In this document: positions 43,001 to 52,301 of the stretch, one piece after another
How the letters are laid out: every line of letters begins with the position of its first letter
Numbering within the stretch: position 1 is the stretch's first letter
Assembly: GCF_001435095.1 (NCBI RefSeq)
Contig: NZ_AZFC01000015.1
Coordinates: forward strand, 135,864-199,863
DNA from: Levilactobacillus spicheri DSM 15429
Lineage (GTDB): Bacteria; Bacillota; Bacilli; Lactobacillales; Lactobacillaceae
Length of the DNA: 64,000 nt
Reading direction: 5' to 3'
Program-made: the position numbers and the translations under genes
The notes under the pieces: generated by a model
Databases searched by the model: none
Told to the model about the DNA's origin: nothing
Seen by the model: only the letters and a program-made list of their open reading frames with translations

Positions 43001-45214
43001 GTGACGACACGCGATTATCACTTAACTTTAAAGGACGTGGGGGGCCACCAGCCGGAATACCTGGAGACCATCTTTTCCCTGGCGAACGGGCACTTCGGCG
43101 TCCGGGCCAACGATCCCATCAGCGGCAACCCCATCAGTGGGACCCTGATCAACGGCTTCTACGAGACCGCCCCGATTACCTACGGGGAAGGCGGCTTCGG
43201 TTACGCCAAGCTGCACCAGACCATCGTGAACCTGGCCGACCTGCGGCATTTGAGCATCAGCACGCTCAACGGGCACCCGTTTACCACCAGCAAACGCCTG
43301 GCGGCCGACCTGAACCTGAATACGGGCGTCTTAACGGAACAGTACCAGGCCAGCTCGCAACAGGGGGAGACCATCCAGCTCACCGTGGAATCCGTGATCG
43401 GACAGAACCGCGACAGCTTCTGGGCGATTCGCTACACGCTGGCGGCCGATAACTACGCCGGCCCGCTGGTGGTCAGCAAGTCGATCGCTGTGCCGGCCGC
43501 GGCCGAAGAGATTGCCTCCGCTGACCCGCGGAAGACCCGGATGGCCGGGATTCCCGACTGCAAGACCGACTTCACGGCGCCGAACACGCAGCGCTATCAG
43601 ATTCAGACCAAGGCCTCACAGCTGGCCGTGACCCTGCACCTGCAGATGGCCACGCCGGGCGGGAGTCTGTTGAATTACCGGGTCGACCTCAGCGACGGCC
43701 AGCCGCACGCGCTGGACTATCAGGCCTACGTGGGCGTGGTCAGTCGCCACAACACCATCGACCCCATCGTGCCGGTCCTGGCGGCGTCGCTGGAGGAACT
43801 CGAAGACGACAACCGCGAATTCTGGGGCAAAATTTGGCGCCACAGTGAGGTCAGCGTCGGCGGCAATCCGGAGCTCGACCTGGCGATCCACTACAACATT
43901 TTCCAGCTGAACCAGTCCGCCGGGCGGGACGGCCGAACGGACATCCCGGCCAAGGGACTCAGCGGCTCCGGCTACGAGGGTCACTACTTATGGGACACCG
44001 AGATGTATATGTTGCCGTACTTCATTTACACACACCCGCAGATGGCGCGGCAGCTCCTGCAGTACCGTTACCAGGTGCTGCCCCAGGCGCGGGACCGCGC
44101 CCGGGAGATGGGGGTGGCCCACGGGGCGCTGTTTGCTTGGCGGACCATCAACGGTGAGGAGGCCTCGGCCTACTACCCGGCCGGCACGGCGCAGTACCAC
44201 ATCGACGCCGACATTGCGTACGCCGTGGGCAAGTACTACGACGTGACCGGCGACTGGGACTTCATCTCCCAGTGCGGCTTTGAAATGGTGCTGGAAACGG
44301 CGCGTTTCTGGGTCGACTTCGGGGCCTGGCACCAGCTCGACGCCAAGACCAAGCGCTTCGAATTTCTGACAGTCACCGGCCCCGACGAGTACACGGCGCT
44401 GGTCAACAACAACTACTACACCAACCGGATGGCCAAGCATAACCTGGAGCTGGTGGTCAAGCTGGCCGCGGAACTGGCCAAGCACGACCCGAACCGGCTG
44501 ATGGCGTTCAACGTGACGCCGGCCGACCTGGAGCACTTCCAGGACATCGCCGACCACATTTACCTGCCGTACAGCCAGCAGTACCAGATCAACGCGCAGG
44601 ACGACAGCTTCCTGAGTAAGCCGCGCTGGCCGGAAGACCGGATGGCGCCGGACAACTTCCCGCTGCTGCTGCACTACCACCCGCTGACGATTTACCGGTA
44701 CCAGATCGCCAAGCAGGCCGATACCATGCTGGCGGACTACTTGTTCCCGCAGGACCTGACCCATGACCAGCTTGAGCGCGAGTACGACTACTACGAACAG
44801 GTCACCACGCACGATTCCTCGCTGTCGCGGTCGATCTTCAGTATCCTGGCGGCGCGGCTGGGGGACACCGAGAAGGCCTACCGTTACTTCATGGATACGG
44901 CGCGGATGGATCTGGTCGACCTGCAGAAGAACACGGCGGACGGGCTGCACCTGGCTAACCTGGGGGGCTCGTGGCTGGCGCTGGTCGCCGGCTTCTCCGG
45001 GTTCTACGTCGATCACGGGGTGGTCCACATCAGTAACCACCTGCCGCAGGAACTGACGGCGCTGACCTACCGGCTGACGGTCGGCAAGAGCGTCTTGCAG
45101 GTTGACTTGAAGCCGGATGAGACCCACGTGCAGCTGATCAGCGGCCCGAGCGTGCACATCGACGTGAACGGCCAGGCGGAAACGCTGATGGCGGTCACGG
45201 CACCGACGGATTGA
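43001..45214 (+). CDS. GH65 disaccharide phosphorylase
   Basis: A 737-residue cytoplasmic enzyme of the maltose/kojibiose/trehalose phosphorylase family. The (alpha/alpha)6 core has YLWDTEMYMLPYF, then HGALFAWRTINGEE and the general acid Glu463 in TVTGPDEYTA. THDSSLSRSIFS holds the His and Ser residues that bind phosphate in GH65 phosphorylases, so phosphorolysis rather than hydrolysis is likely. It starts at GTG (AGGGAGG before it). It releases beta-glucose-1-phosphate from an alpha-glucosidic disaccharide. No beta-phosphoglucomutase is nearby and the linkage cannot be told from sequence. Confidence 0.85.
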   Translation: MTTRDYHLTLKDVGGHQPEYLETIFSLANGHFGVRANDPISGNPISGTLINGFYETAPITYGEGGFGYAKLHQTIVNLADLRHLSISTLNGHPFTTSKRLAADLNLNTGVLTEQYQASSQQGETIQLTVESVIGQNRDSFWAIRYTLAADNYAGPLVVSKSIAVPAAAEEIASADPRKTRMAGIPDCKTDFTAPNTQRYQIQTKASQLAVTLHLQMATPGGSLLNYRVDLSDGQPHALDYQAYVGVVSRHNTIDPIVPVLAASLEELEDDNREFWGKIWRHSEVSVGGNPELDLAIHYNIFQLNQSAGRDGRTDIPAKGLSGSGYEGHYLWDTEMYMLPYFIYTHPQMARQLLQYRYQVLPQARDRAREMGVAHGALFAWRTINGEEASAYYPAGTAQYHIDADIAYAVGKYYDVTGDWDFISQCGFEMVLETARFWVDFGAWHQLDAKTKRFEFLTVTGPDEYTALVNNNYYTNRMAKHNLELVVKLAAELAKHDPNRLMAFNVTPADLEHFQDIADHIYLPYSQQYQINAQDDSFLSKPRWPEDRMAPDNFPLLLHYHPLTIYRYQIAKQADTMLADYLFPQDLTHDQLEREYDYYEQVTTHDSSLSRSIFSILAARLGDTEKAYRYFMDTARMDLVDLQKNTADGLHLANLGGSWLALVAGFSGFYVDHGVVHISNHLPQELTALTYRLTVGKSVLQVDLKPDETHVQLISGPSVHIDVNGQAETLMAVTAPTD

Positions 45215-45273
45215 TGAAAAACGAACGGGTGGCCAAGGGCGGTTAGCAGCCGTTGGCACCACCTGAAGAAACG

Positions 45274-45322
45274 CAAACAGGAAGAAACCTCTCGATTGGA
45301 GAAGTTCCTTCCTGTTTTTTTA
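45274..45322 (+). terminator. Terminator after the GH65 gene
   Basis: Stem AAACAGGAAG..TTC / GAA..CTTCCTGTTT followed by a T run. Confidence 0.8.
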
Positions 45323-45376
45323 GTAATTGCGAGATGTCTCCGAAACGGTTTTGATGGAGTACTGACGCGGGCGGCG

Positions 45377-47674
45377 TTAGGAGCGTTTCCGCCAAAGCAG
45401 GGCGCCGGTCAGCGTCAGGAGGCCCAGGCTGATCAGCTGCAGCCGGTGAGCGGTTGATTCGTTCGTTTGCGGGAGCTGGGCGACCGACTGGGGCACGCGG
45501 GATGAACGCGTCAGTGCGGTCGCGTGGCGGGACGTGCGCCGGAGTGCCACGGTGCGGGGGTGTGACCGCTGCGGCCGTGGAGTGGTTGGCCGGGGCCGTT
45601 GCGGCGTGATGGTCGCCCCCTGGCCGGCTGGTCGGCCGGGTTTCGTAGCGGTCGTTCCATGGTCACCTTGCCCAGCGGTCTGGGGTTGGGGCGTCGGTTG
45701 ACTGGGTGCGGGCTGGACCGGTTGAACGGGCGTTGGGTCTTCGGGTTGCGGGGCGGGCGTCACGGGCACCGTCGGGGTCGTTGGTGGCGTGGGGATGTCC
45801 GGGTTCTCGGGATCGACCGGCGTCGGTGGCGTGATGGGCCGGGGATTCATTTGGTTGTCGAGGGTGAAGGTGAAGGTTTCTGTGAAACTGCCATCAGACG
45901 GGGCAGGGGCAACGGTAAACCAATAAAAATCGGAAGGCGTTTTTTTAGAAGCCGTGAGCGTGGATAGAATGCTGGGATGCTTAGGATCCATGCCTAACTT
46001 AAATTGCTGATCACCGTCGCGGTCGGTATAGGGTGCGTGGTAAGAGCCGTCGCCGTTATCATCGGTCCCAATGGAGACATCAGAGTCGGCAAATGAGTCC
46101 TGTTCCTGATGAAGAAAAATAGGGTGGGAGGTTAGAGCGTCAGAAAGAAGGGGAGTTTGAATGGGCATTAAGGTAATGGCAACGGGGGTGGTTAACTGGC
46201 CGGCTTTTGAAGACTGGGGATCGTGTGGGGCCGTGGGGGCCATGTCGTTATTTTGTGTATCTGATTGGACCGTTTGGATGCCTTTAAAATGGTCTTTAAT
46301 CAGTTGGGTCAGGTCGATACTCGGCGATTGGGCGGAAGTCGTTAACGTTCCCAGGTCAATATTTTGACCATCGGAGGTAACGATGTACGCATCATCGTTA
46401 CTACGGATAAAAGTTTGCAAATGATTGCCATCACAGGTAAAGTTGACGTTTTTAGGAATCGAGGCGGTGATGGCGGTGAACTGGTTATCATTAAGATACA
46501 GTTTGGGTGCCTGGGAATCGAAGGAATTATAGGGACCGGTTCCGAGAGCTGGCAGGGAATCGAGGGTACCGGTTAAGCGATTGTGGCTCAAAATAAGCTG
46601 ATGCAGGTGTGAAAAACCGGAAACATCTGGCATTTCGCCGGTTAACCCCAGTCCCGAGAGCGTTAGATTGAATAACTTAGGACTGTGCCATAGGAGCCGA
46701 TTGACGATGTCGGAAGCGGAGATATTCCAATTGAGGCTTTCGGCACTTCCGAGTTCAAAGTGGGTCAGATTAGCGGAGAGCCCCATCTTGTGGTTGGGAG
46801 TATTGAGATAATCGAGATAATTAAGTAAGGCTTGCGGGGTGAGGGTCAACGCTTCATTAGAAAAAATGGGGTCACCGTTACTATTGCCACTGGCAACAGA
46901 CACGTCTTTCTGTACCAGCTGGCTGATTGTAAATGATTGGAGATTGGAGAATTGTTCCAGTCCCTTAAGGTCGTGAATGGTACCGGGATGCATGATTGTA
47001 CCGGTATCGTGAATGTCTGGCTGGGGATGCTTAGGATTATCATAATCCTGATCGGCGGGCCAATTATTATCGTAGCTTGGCACCCGATGAGGATCTGGGG
47101 TTAAAATGGCGTGATCGAGGTCGGATAAATTGAGCACGTCACCGGTGTGCTGCCAAAGGTTGGCGTCGGTGATTTGGTCATCGAGTGGGGCGTCGTTTCC
47201 TTTCGGGTGTTCGAGACACTGCTTGACCCACTCACGTAAAACGGGGTCGGGCATCCAAACACTGGCGTCCTGATTCGTCATTGTGGTGGGGGTCGTGGTC
47301 CGTGGTTGGACGACTGGTTGAGCAGGAGTTGCCTGCGGAGTGGTGGCTGGTGCAGCTGGGCCCTGGTGAGGGCGCGCGGGTTGTGGTGACTGGTCCGTGG
47401 CAGACGTTATAGACCGTGTGGCGGGCGTCACTTCTGACTGAGTGGGGGTCGTCGGGGCCGACTTAGGGGCGAGGGGCACCACTTTAGCGGTGAGCGACGC
47501 ATTTTTGGAAGGTGTTACGTTTTCTTCTGAATGGGTAGTTTTATCAAGCGTATCGGCGTGTGCCTGGGAGGTGGTTAACCCCAGACTAAATAGAAAAAGC
47601 GACGTACATATCCCAACTTTACTGGCTTTAGACGGTAATAAGATGTTCCGGAAACGACCTGAATCAAGCAACAT
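45377..47674 (-). CDS. LPXTG-anchored LRR surface protein
   Basis: A 765-residue wall protein. The signal peptide ends near TSQAHADTL. A Pro/Thr/Gln-rich stretch of about 100 residues leads to a cap, VWMPDPVLREWVKQCLEH, like that of the protein at 34903. LRR-like units follow, then a beta region with VSIGTDDNGDGSYHAPY, a Pro-rich linker and a basic TPRPQRSHPRT stretch. The sorting signal is LPQTN with a hydrophobic stretch and WRKRS. GAGGAGG precedes the ATG. There are no MucBP modules. It is probably an adhesin or enzyme-recruiting protein; the function is not recognised. Confidence 0.82.
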   Translation of the reverse strand: MLLDSGRFRNILLPSKASKVGICTSLFLFSLGLTTSQAHADTLDKTTHSEENVTPSKNASLTAKVVPLAPKSAPTTPTQSEVTPATRSITSATDQSPQPARPHQGPAAPATTPQATPAQPVVQPRTTTPTTMTNQDASVWMPDPVLREWVKQCLEHPKGNDAPLDDQITDANLWQHTGDVLNLSDLDHAILTPDPHRVPSYDNNWPADQDYDNPKHPQPDIHDTGTIMHPGTIHDLKGLEQFSNLQSFTISQLVQKDVSVASGNSNGDPIFSNEALTLTPQALLNYLDYLNTPNHKMGLSANLTHFELGSAESLNWNISASDIVNRLLWHSPKLFNLTLSGLGLTGEMPDVSGFSHLHQLILSHNRLTGTLDSLPALGTGPYNSFDSQAPKLYLNDNQFTAITASIPKNVNFTCDGNHLQTFIRSNDDAYIVTSDGQNIDLGTLTTSAQSPSIDLTQLIKDHFKGIQTVQSDTQNNDMAPTAPHDPQSSKAGQLTTPVAITLMPIQTPLLSDALTSHPIFLHQEQDSFADSDVSIGTDDNGDGSYHAPYTDRDGDQQFKLGMDPKHPSILSTLTASKKTPSDFYWFTVAPAPSDGSFTETFTFTLDNQMNPRPITPPTPVDPENPDIPTPPTTPTVPVTPAPQPEDPTPVQPVQPAPSQPTPQPQTAGQGDHGTTATKPGRPAGQGATITPQRPRPTTPRPQRSHPRTVALRRTSRHATALTRSSRVPQSVAQLPQTNESTAHRLQLISLGLLTLTGALLWRKRS

Positions 47675-48063
47675 GACAACATCCTCCTCTGAATGACATG
47701 TGAATAAAAATGTGGTTTACACTATAACTTTAAATCATCTTTAGTCTAATCAGATTTGGATCAATCGCAAGCTAAATTACTTATAAATAAAATAATAACG
47801 GGGGATAAAGATCTTAATACGATTTATACAGTCAAAATGCATACCTAGACCAATTAGTATTTCTATCAAACCAACTATTGCTTTCAGAAAGGGTGCAACT
47901 AGTTTAGCCAATAACCACTAATCGCATAAAATAAGGGGTTGTCAGAAATAATCGAGTGTGGTAGGTTTAAATATGTAAGCGATTTCGTTTGAAGTAAACC
48001 GGCAAACCAGCCAATCACTGAAAACTAGACCACTTGCGACTTACATATTTAGGAGGAGACAGT
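47675..48063. other. Gene-free stretch between the divergent LPQTN and histidine-phosphatase genes
   Basis: AT-rich. It holds both promoters and a cre-like box at 47974, listed separately. No gene was seen. Confidence 0.5.
47974..47987. promoter_or_regulatory. cre-like box
   Basis: TGTAAGCGATTTCG fits the cre consensus at 13 of 14 positions, about 75 bp before the ribosome site of the secreted histidine phosphatase gene. Confidence 0.6.
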
Positions 48064-48897
48064 ATGCAGTTAGGACGGACACTCAAGACCGCGCTGAGTG
48101 TGGTAGTCATTGCCACCGGGGCGCTGGCCTTAGCTGGGACGACCACCGCACAGGCCAAGAAGAAAACCACGACCAAGCCGGTGACCATCTATTTGACCCG
48201 CCATGGCGAGACCACGGGTAATGTGATGGGCCGCGTGCAAGGTTGGAGCGATTTTCCCTTGACCCGCAACGGGTTACAGGTTGCCAACAACCTGGGTCGC
48301 GGCTTGAAGGGCAAGACCTTTAAAGCCGCCTACGCTGGGAACCTGACCCGCCAAGAGGTCACGGCCAAGCACGCCCTGAAGTACTCGGGGAATGCCAAGG
48401 TCAAGGTCAACATTTCCAAGTACCTGCGCGAAGGGGGTTATGGGAGTTTTGAAGGTGACAGCATCGCCACCGACAACGCCCTGATCGCCGGCGTCTACGG
48501 GTACAAGGACGGCAACGAAATGATGGCCAAGCAGGGGAAGGACTACTGGACCAAGCTCCAGGACGCCTACTTCACGCTGGACAATCAGAACAGCCAAAAG
48601 ACCACGCTGGCCGCCGGTGACCGCGCCGAAAGTTCCCGCCAAGTCCAACAACGGATGGCGAAGGAACTGAAGCAGATTGCCAAGACCACCAAGAACCACG
48701 GCGGCGGGAACGTCTTAGTCGTGAGCTCCGGGATGTCGATCAACGAGTACCTGGCGACCATGGCCAAGGACTACACGGGGGCGCCGTTAAAGAACGCTTC
48801 CGTGACGAAGTTGACCTACAAGAACGGCAAACTGGCCGTTTCTGGCAAGATTGGGTCCCTTTATTACGTCGATAAAGGTGCCAAGCTCGCCAAATAA
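48064..48897 (+). CDS. Secreted histidine-phosphatase-family protein, second catalytic His missing
   Basis: A 277-residue exported member of the phosphoglycerate mutase/acid phosphatase superfamily. The signal peptide ends near TTTAQAKKK. AGGAGGAG supports the ATG at 48064. The N-terminal site is intact: LTRHGETTGNVMGRVQGWSD with the phospho-accepting His. The acid region YLREGGYGSFEG is present. The C-terminal motif, normally VVSHG, reads VLVVSSGMSIN, so the second His is replaced by Ser. Activity may be reduced or altered. A cre-like box precedes it and terminators follow. Confidence 0.83.
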   Translation: MQLGRTLKTALSVVVIATGALALAGTTTAQAKKKTTTKPVTIYLTRHGETTGNVMGRVQGWSDFPLTRNGLQVANNLGRGLKGKTFKAAYAGNLTRQEVTAKHALKYSGNAKVKVNISKYLREGGYGSFEGDSIATDNALIAGVYGYKDGNEMMAKQGKDYWTKLQDAYFTLDNQNSQKTTLAAGDRAESSRQVQQRMAKELKQIAKTTKNHGGGNVLVVSSGMSINEYLATMAKDYTGAPLKNASVTKLTYKNGKLAVSGKIGSLYYVDKGAKLAK

Positions 48898-48940
48898 GCA
48901 CAACCACTTCTTCGAAATACAAAATAACACTTGATTACGG

Positions 48941-48977
48941 AACTATCCCTGTACTGCCATGCGGGGATAGTTTTTTG
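48941..48977 (+). terminator. Terminator after the histidine-phosphatase gene
   Basis: Stem AACTATCCC / GGGATAGTT followed by TTTTTT. Confidence 0.85.
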
Positions 48978-48996
48978 TTGGCGCCCCGCGGTATCC

Positions 48997-49048
48997 AAAA
49001 ACAGGAAGATAATCCTCAATGATGACGTGAGGGTTATCTTCCTGTTTT
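48997..49048 (-). terminator. Terminator after the flippase gene
   Basis: A long stem, AAAACAGGAAGATAA.CCTCA / TGAGG.TTATCTTCCTGTTTT, with T runs on both strands. It can serve both convergent genes. Confidence 0.85.
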
Positions 49049-49080
49049 GTCGTATGACTCCCAAGGCAACGCTCAAGAGG

Positions 49081-50697
49081 TTACCCGAAATGCTTATAAC
49101 GGAAATACTTATACCCGAGTTTCTTGTGGAACAGCTGCTCGGACAGCCCGGTGCGGTTGATGAGTAGCAGGTAGATGGCCAGGTACAGCAGCCCGAAGAC
49201 CGCCACGTAGACCATGGCGACCAGCTTGCTGGTCAGCTCGGTCAGCGGGAAGACCAGGTGCATGCCCACCGTGATCAGGAGGATGACGGCGAGAAAGGCC
49301 AGGTTGACCAGGCCAATCGTTTTCAGGCTATGCAGGTTCAGGGCGTAGTGCCGCCGGATGACCCGCACGCTCATGTAGAGCACGAAGCCAAAGGCGATGC
49401 CGGTGGCCAGAATGGCCCCCAGTCCCTGCCAGAGGTAGACCAGCGGGTATTGGAGCACCAGCTTGATGGCCAACCCCTCCAGCAGAATCACCGTGGCGCG
49501 TTTGCTCATCCGCAGGGCCTGCATCACCGTCAAGACGTTGATGGCCATGCCCAGGATGAAGCTTTGCAGGACGTTGTAGATCAGGTAGGTCCCGCCCAGC
49601 CGGTCGAAGTTAAAGAAGATGCCGTAGATCGGGTAGGACAGCGCGCAGACCATTAGGACGGCCGGCAGGAGGCACACGACCATCAGGTTCAGGTTGGACG
49701 TGATGTCGCGCTGGATGCCGGTTCGGTTGGCCTGGATGTCGGCAATCTTGCTGGAAATCAGCGGCAGCGACGTTTCGGAGATCGCCATGGCCAACGAGAC
49801 GACCACCGTGGTGATCTTGTTGGGGTTGGCCGAGAAGATGGTGAAGGCGTACTGGGTGTGCACGGCCGAGAAATGCAGCGCGCCCTGCATGATCTGCTTA
49901 AAGAACAGTTGGTCGAACAGCTGGCACAGCGTGATGCCGGACCCCACGAAGATGAAGGGGATGGACTCGTACACGATGACCCGAATCATCCGCAGCAGGT
50001 CGCGGCGGCTGGCCTGGTTGGCCGTGGACGTCGTGGGCTGCCGGTACGCCGCCAACTTCTTCAGGAGGTAGGCGTAACTGGCGACGGCCCCGACGAAGGC
50101 GGCGAAGACGCTGACGAAAACCGCGTATTTATAATTGTTGCCGAAGACCTCGATGATCAGGTAGGTCCCGACCAGGATGGTCACGATGCGGATGAACTGT
50201 TCCCAGAGTTGGGAGATACCAAAGGGCTTCAGGTCGGAATTTCCCTGGAACCAGCCCCGCAGGACGCTCATGGACGGGAGGATCACGATGGCCGGCACCA
50301 GGCTGCGGATGGCGATGATGGCGTCGTTGGTGGAGGCAACGGGACTATTGCGGGCGATGAGCGGCGCCAGCCCGTAGAGGAGCACCCCGCAGATGACCCC
50401 GGACAGCAGCATCACGGCAAACCCAATGTGCCCGACACGGCGGGCGTTCTCCGGCTCATCCTTCCCGTTGAAGTAGGCGACGCGGCGCGCGACCGCCGAC
50501 GGAAAGCCCGCGGTCCCCAGCGCGATGAACAGCGCGTAGGGGGTGTAGGCCGTGTTGAACAGGGCCTGCGCGGCCGTTTGGTGGTAGGGCGACCCAATCA
50601 TGTACAGCCAGGGGATCAGGTAGACGATGCCCAGGATACGCGACGCGATGCTCCCGAAGGACAGCCAGAAGGTACCCGAGATAATTTTTTTATTCAT
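49081..50697 (-). CDS. Polysaccharide/lipid-linked precursor flippase (YtgP/SpoVB-type)
   Basis: A 538-residue MOP-superfamily membrane protein with about 14 membrane segments and family marks ISGTFWLSFGSIASRILGIVYLIPWL and GTAGFPSAVARRVA near the N-terminus. Length and start are those of the YtgP/SpoVB group, which moves lipid-linked envelope precursors across the membrane (YtgP is a MurJ-type lipid II flippase in Bacillus). Lactobacilli often have several members, so the substrate could be lipid II or a surface polysaccharide unit. No glycosyltransferases are nearby. The ribosome site is weak (GAAAGAG). Confidence 0.83.
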   Translation of the reverse strand: MNKKIISGTFWLSFGSIASRILGIVYLIPWLYMIGSPYHQTAAQALFNTAYTPYALFIALGTAGFPSAVARRVAYFNGKDEPENARRVGHIGFAVMLLSGVICGVLLYGLAPLIARNSPVASTNDAIIAIRSLVPAIVILPSMSVLRGWFQGNSDLKPFGISQLWEQFIRIVTILVGTYLIIEVFGNNYKYAVFVSVFAAFVGAVASYAYLLKKLAAYRQPTTSTANQASRRDLLRMIRVIVYESIPFIFVGSGITLCQLFDQLFFKQIMQGALHFSAVHTQYAFTIFSANPNKITTVVVSLAMAISETSLPLISSKIADIQANRTGIQRDITSNLNLMVVCLLPAVLMVCALSYPIYGIFFNFDRLGGTYLIYNVLQSFILGMAINVLTVMQALRMSKRATVILLEGLAIKLVLQYPLVYLWQGLGAILATGIAFGFVLYMSVRVIRRHYALNLHSLKTIGLVNLAFLAVILLITVGMHLVFPLTELTSKLVAMVYVAVFGLLYLAIYLLLINRTGLSEQLFHKKLGYKYFRYKHFG

Positions 50698-50905
50698 AAT
50701 GTATGTGAACTCTTTCGTTTGGCAGAATTTAGGTCGTTGTGAATGGAAAGCTCGTTTAGTGAATTAGATGCTTCTACTAGGTAGTTGTGAGGACTAGTTT
50801 AAGGCAACCCCTTTGATGGTATTCGTAGTCATCAGAAGAATTGGTCAATAAAGCAGCCGCAGGTTGTCATCACGCCGGGGGCTGTTGCTGATATCCGACG
50901 ATATT

Positions 50906-51060
50906 AGCGCAACAGAGGCGACTTGATGGCCGTGGTGAAATTGATGTTATCTGGCGTTTTGTGCCAGATTACATCAAGGCCGAGCTCCGGAGACCTGCGA
51001 ACTTTGCAGGGCTTCGGAGTCGTGCCCACCTCGGCCATCTTGCTCGCCGGCGTGGAGCGA
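50906..51060 (+). repeat. Structured intergenic repeat, copy B
   Basis: Full-length. P1 is GATGGCCG / CGGCCATC, P2 TTGATGTTATCTGGC / GCCAGATTACATCAA, and P3 CTCCGGAG / CTTCGGAG with CCTGC / GCAGG inside. It lies between the flippase gene's 5' side and the terminator of the SMR pair. Confidence 0.9.
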
Positions 51061-51146
51061 CTGTTTTAGTCCAGTACGGTCTGTTTCAATCATCGCGAGG
51101 GTTCCCAGATCATATTTTCCCATTTTAAAGGTTCTCCGCGTAAAAG

Positions 51147-51168
51147 AAAAGGCCATCTCGCTGGCCTT
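51147..51168 (-). terminator. Terminator of the SMR pair
   Basis: Stem AAGGCCA / TGGCCTT with T-rich sequence on the minus strand. Confidence 0.65.
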
Positions 51169-51180
51169 GGGGTGAAACCA

Positions 51181-51495
51181 TCACGCAATCAACTTTAAAC
51201 CCACGGTGGCGACCAAAATGACACCGACCCAGAGCAGTTTGCGCCAGTCCCGGGACTCGCCGAAGAACAGCATGCCCGTCAGGACCCCGCCAGCGGCCCC
51301 GATACCGGTCCAGATAGCGTAAGCCGTGCCCATCGGCAACGTCTGCAGGGCCAACTCGAGGAAGCCGAAGCTCCCGCAGAAGGCCAGGATCATCAGTGTC
51401 CACAGGCGTACCGTGTGCCGGTGCAGGGCCCAGTTCATGAAGGTGACGCCCAACATCTCACATAAGCCCGCAATGATGAGGAAAAGCCATGCCAT
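51181..51495 (-). CDS. SMR-family guanidinium exporter subunit 2
   Basis: A 104-residue small multidrug resistance protein with four membrane segments. The conserved Glu of TM1 is in AGLCEMLGV and the signature PMGTAYAIWTGIGAAGG follows. GGAGCG precedes the ATG at 51495. It starts five bases after the stop of the other SMR gene, so the two probably form a heterodimer like YkkCD. The guanidine-I riboswitch upstream makes guanidinium the probable substrate. Confidence 0.87.
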   Translation of the reverse strand: MAWLFLIIAGLCEMLGVTFMNWALHRHTVRLWTLMILAFCGSFGFLELALQTLPMGTAYAIWTGIGAAGGVLTGMLFFGESRDWRKLLWVGVILVATVGLKLIA

Positions 51496-51500
51496 GGGTC

Positions 51501-51821
51501 TCACGCTCCTTTCGTGACGGTCTGTAACCCGCCGATACCGATCAATAACAGGGCAATCAGCCCGATTTTGATAAGGCTGATCGGTTCGCCAAAGGCCAGC
51601 ATGCCGACCGTGGTGGTCCCCATCGTTCCTAGCCCCACGAAGACCGCGTAGGCCGTGCCGGCCGGCAGGTGGCGGCTGGCGGCAATCAAGAAGTAGAAGC
51701 TGAGGTAGACGGCCACCGCGGTCAAGCCCCACTCCCACCAAGTCCCGGCGTGCTTAAAGCCGACGACCCACGAGACCTCGAAGACGGCCCCGCAGACGAC
51801 CAATAACCAATGTTTGAGCAT
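51501..51821 (-). CDS. SMR-family guanidinium exporter subunit 1
   Basis: A 106-residue, four-segment SMR protein. TM1 Glu is in CGAVFEVSWVVGFK and the signature is PAGTAYAVFVGLGTMG. AGGAGG lies ten bases before the ATG. It is the first gene after the riboswitch and pairs with the gene at 51181. Export of guanidinium in exchange for protons is the known role of riboswitch-linked SMR proteins. Confidence 0.88.
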   Translation of the reverse strand: MLKHWLLVVCGAVFEVSWVVGFKHAGTWWEWGLTAVAVYLSFYFLIAASRHLPAGTAYAVFVGLGTMGTTTVGMLAFGEPISLIKIGLIALLLIGIGGLQTVTKGA

Positions 51822-51852
51822 AATCAGTTCCTCCTAAAGAATCGCAACCTAG

Positions 51853-51980
51853 AAAAAGCCTGAGAAATTCTGTCGTGATGACAAAATCTCCCAGGCTTTT
51901 TCCCTTCCGTGTGCCGAATCTAAGATCCGGGGCTTTCTCTCGGACCAGACCGACCGTGTCGCGGAACCCTAGAAAGCCAT
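51853..51980 (-). promoter_or_regulatory. Guanidine-I (ykkC) riboswitch
   Basis: On the minus strand the conserved blocks occur in order: TCTAGGGTTCCG, GGTCTGGTCCGAGAG, ACACGG, then AGGGAAAAAGCCTGGGAGA. The last block is also the 5' arm of a terminator (AAAAAGCCTGGGAGA / TCTCAGGCTTTTT, 51853-51902). Guanidine binding should hold that arm in the aptamer and allow read-through into the two SMR genes. Confidence 0.92.
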
Positions 51981-52301
51981 TTATGCGATTGATGAATTGA
52001 CGCTAGCTTAGCACGAATTTGAAATTTCGGCAATGAACCGACTGGAGAAAATCTTTAATGTGATAAAAATCACGAAAAAATACAATCGATTTCATCAAGA
52101 AAACCACGCGGATTTGCCGGATTTTCGATCAATCAAGGCACGATAAAGTCCCTAGAATTCGCATAAGCGGGTGCTATACTAATTCTCGTTCTTAGTTGCC
52201 GGGGACGCTGGCGATGGGGCGCTTGGCCGACAGATTGTGCCTAAAATCACCATTACCTTGACCGTTCCGACAACCCGCATAATTGAGAAGGAGACATCAC
52301 G

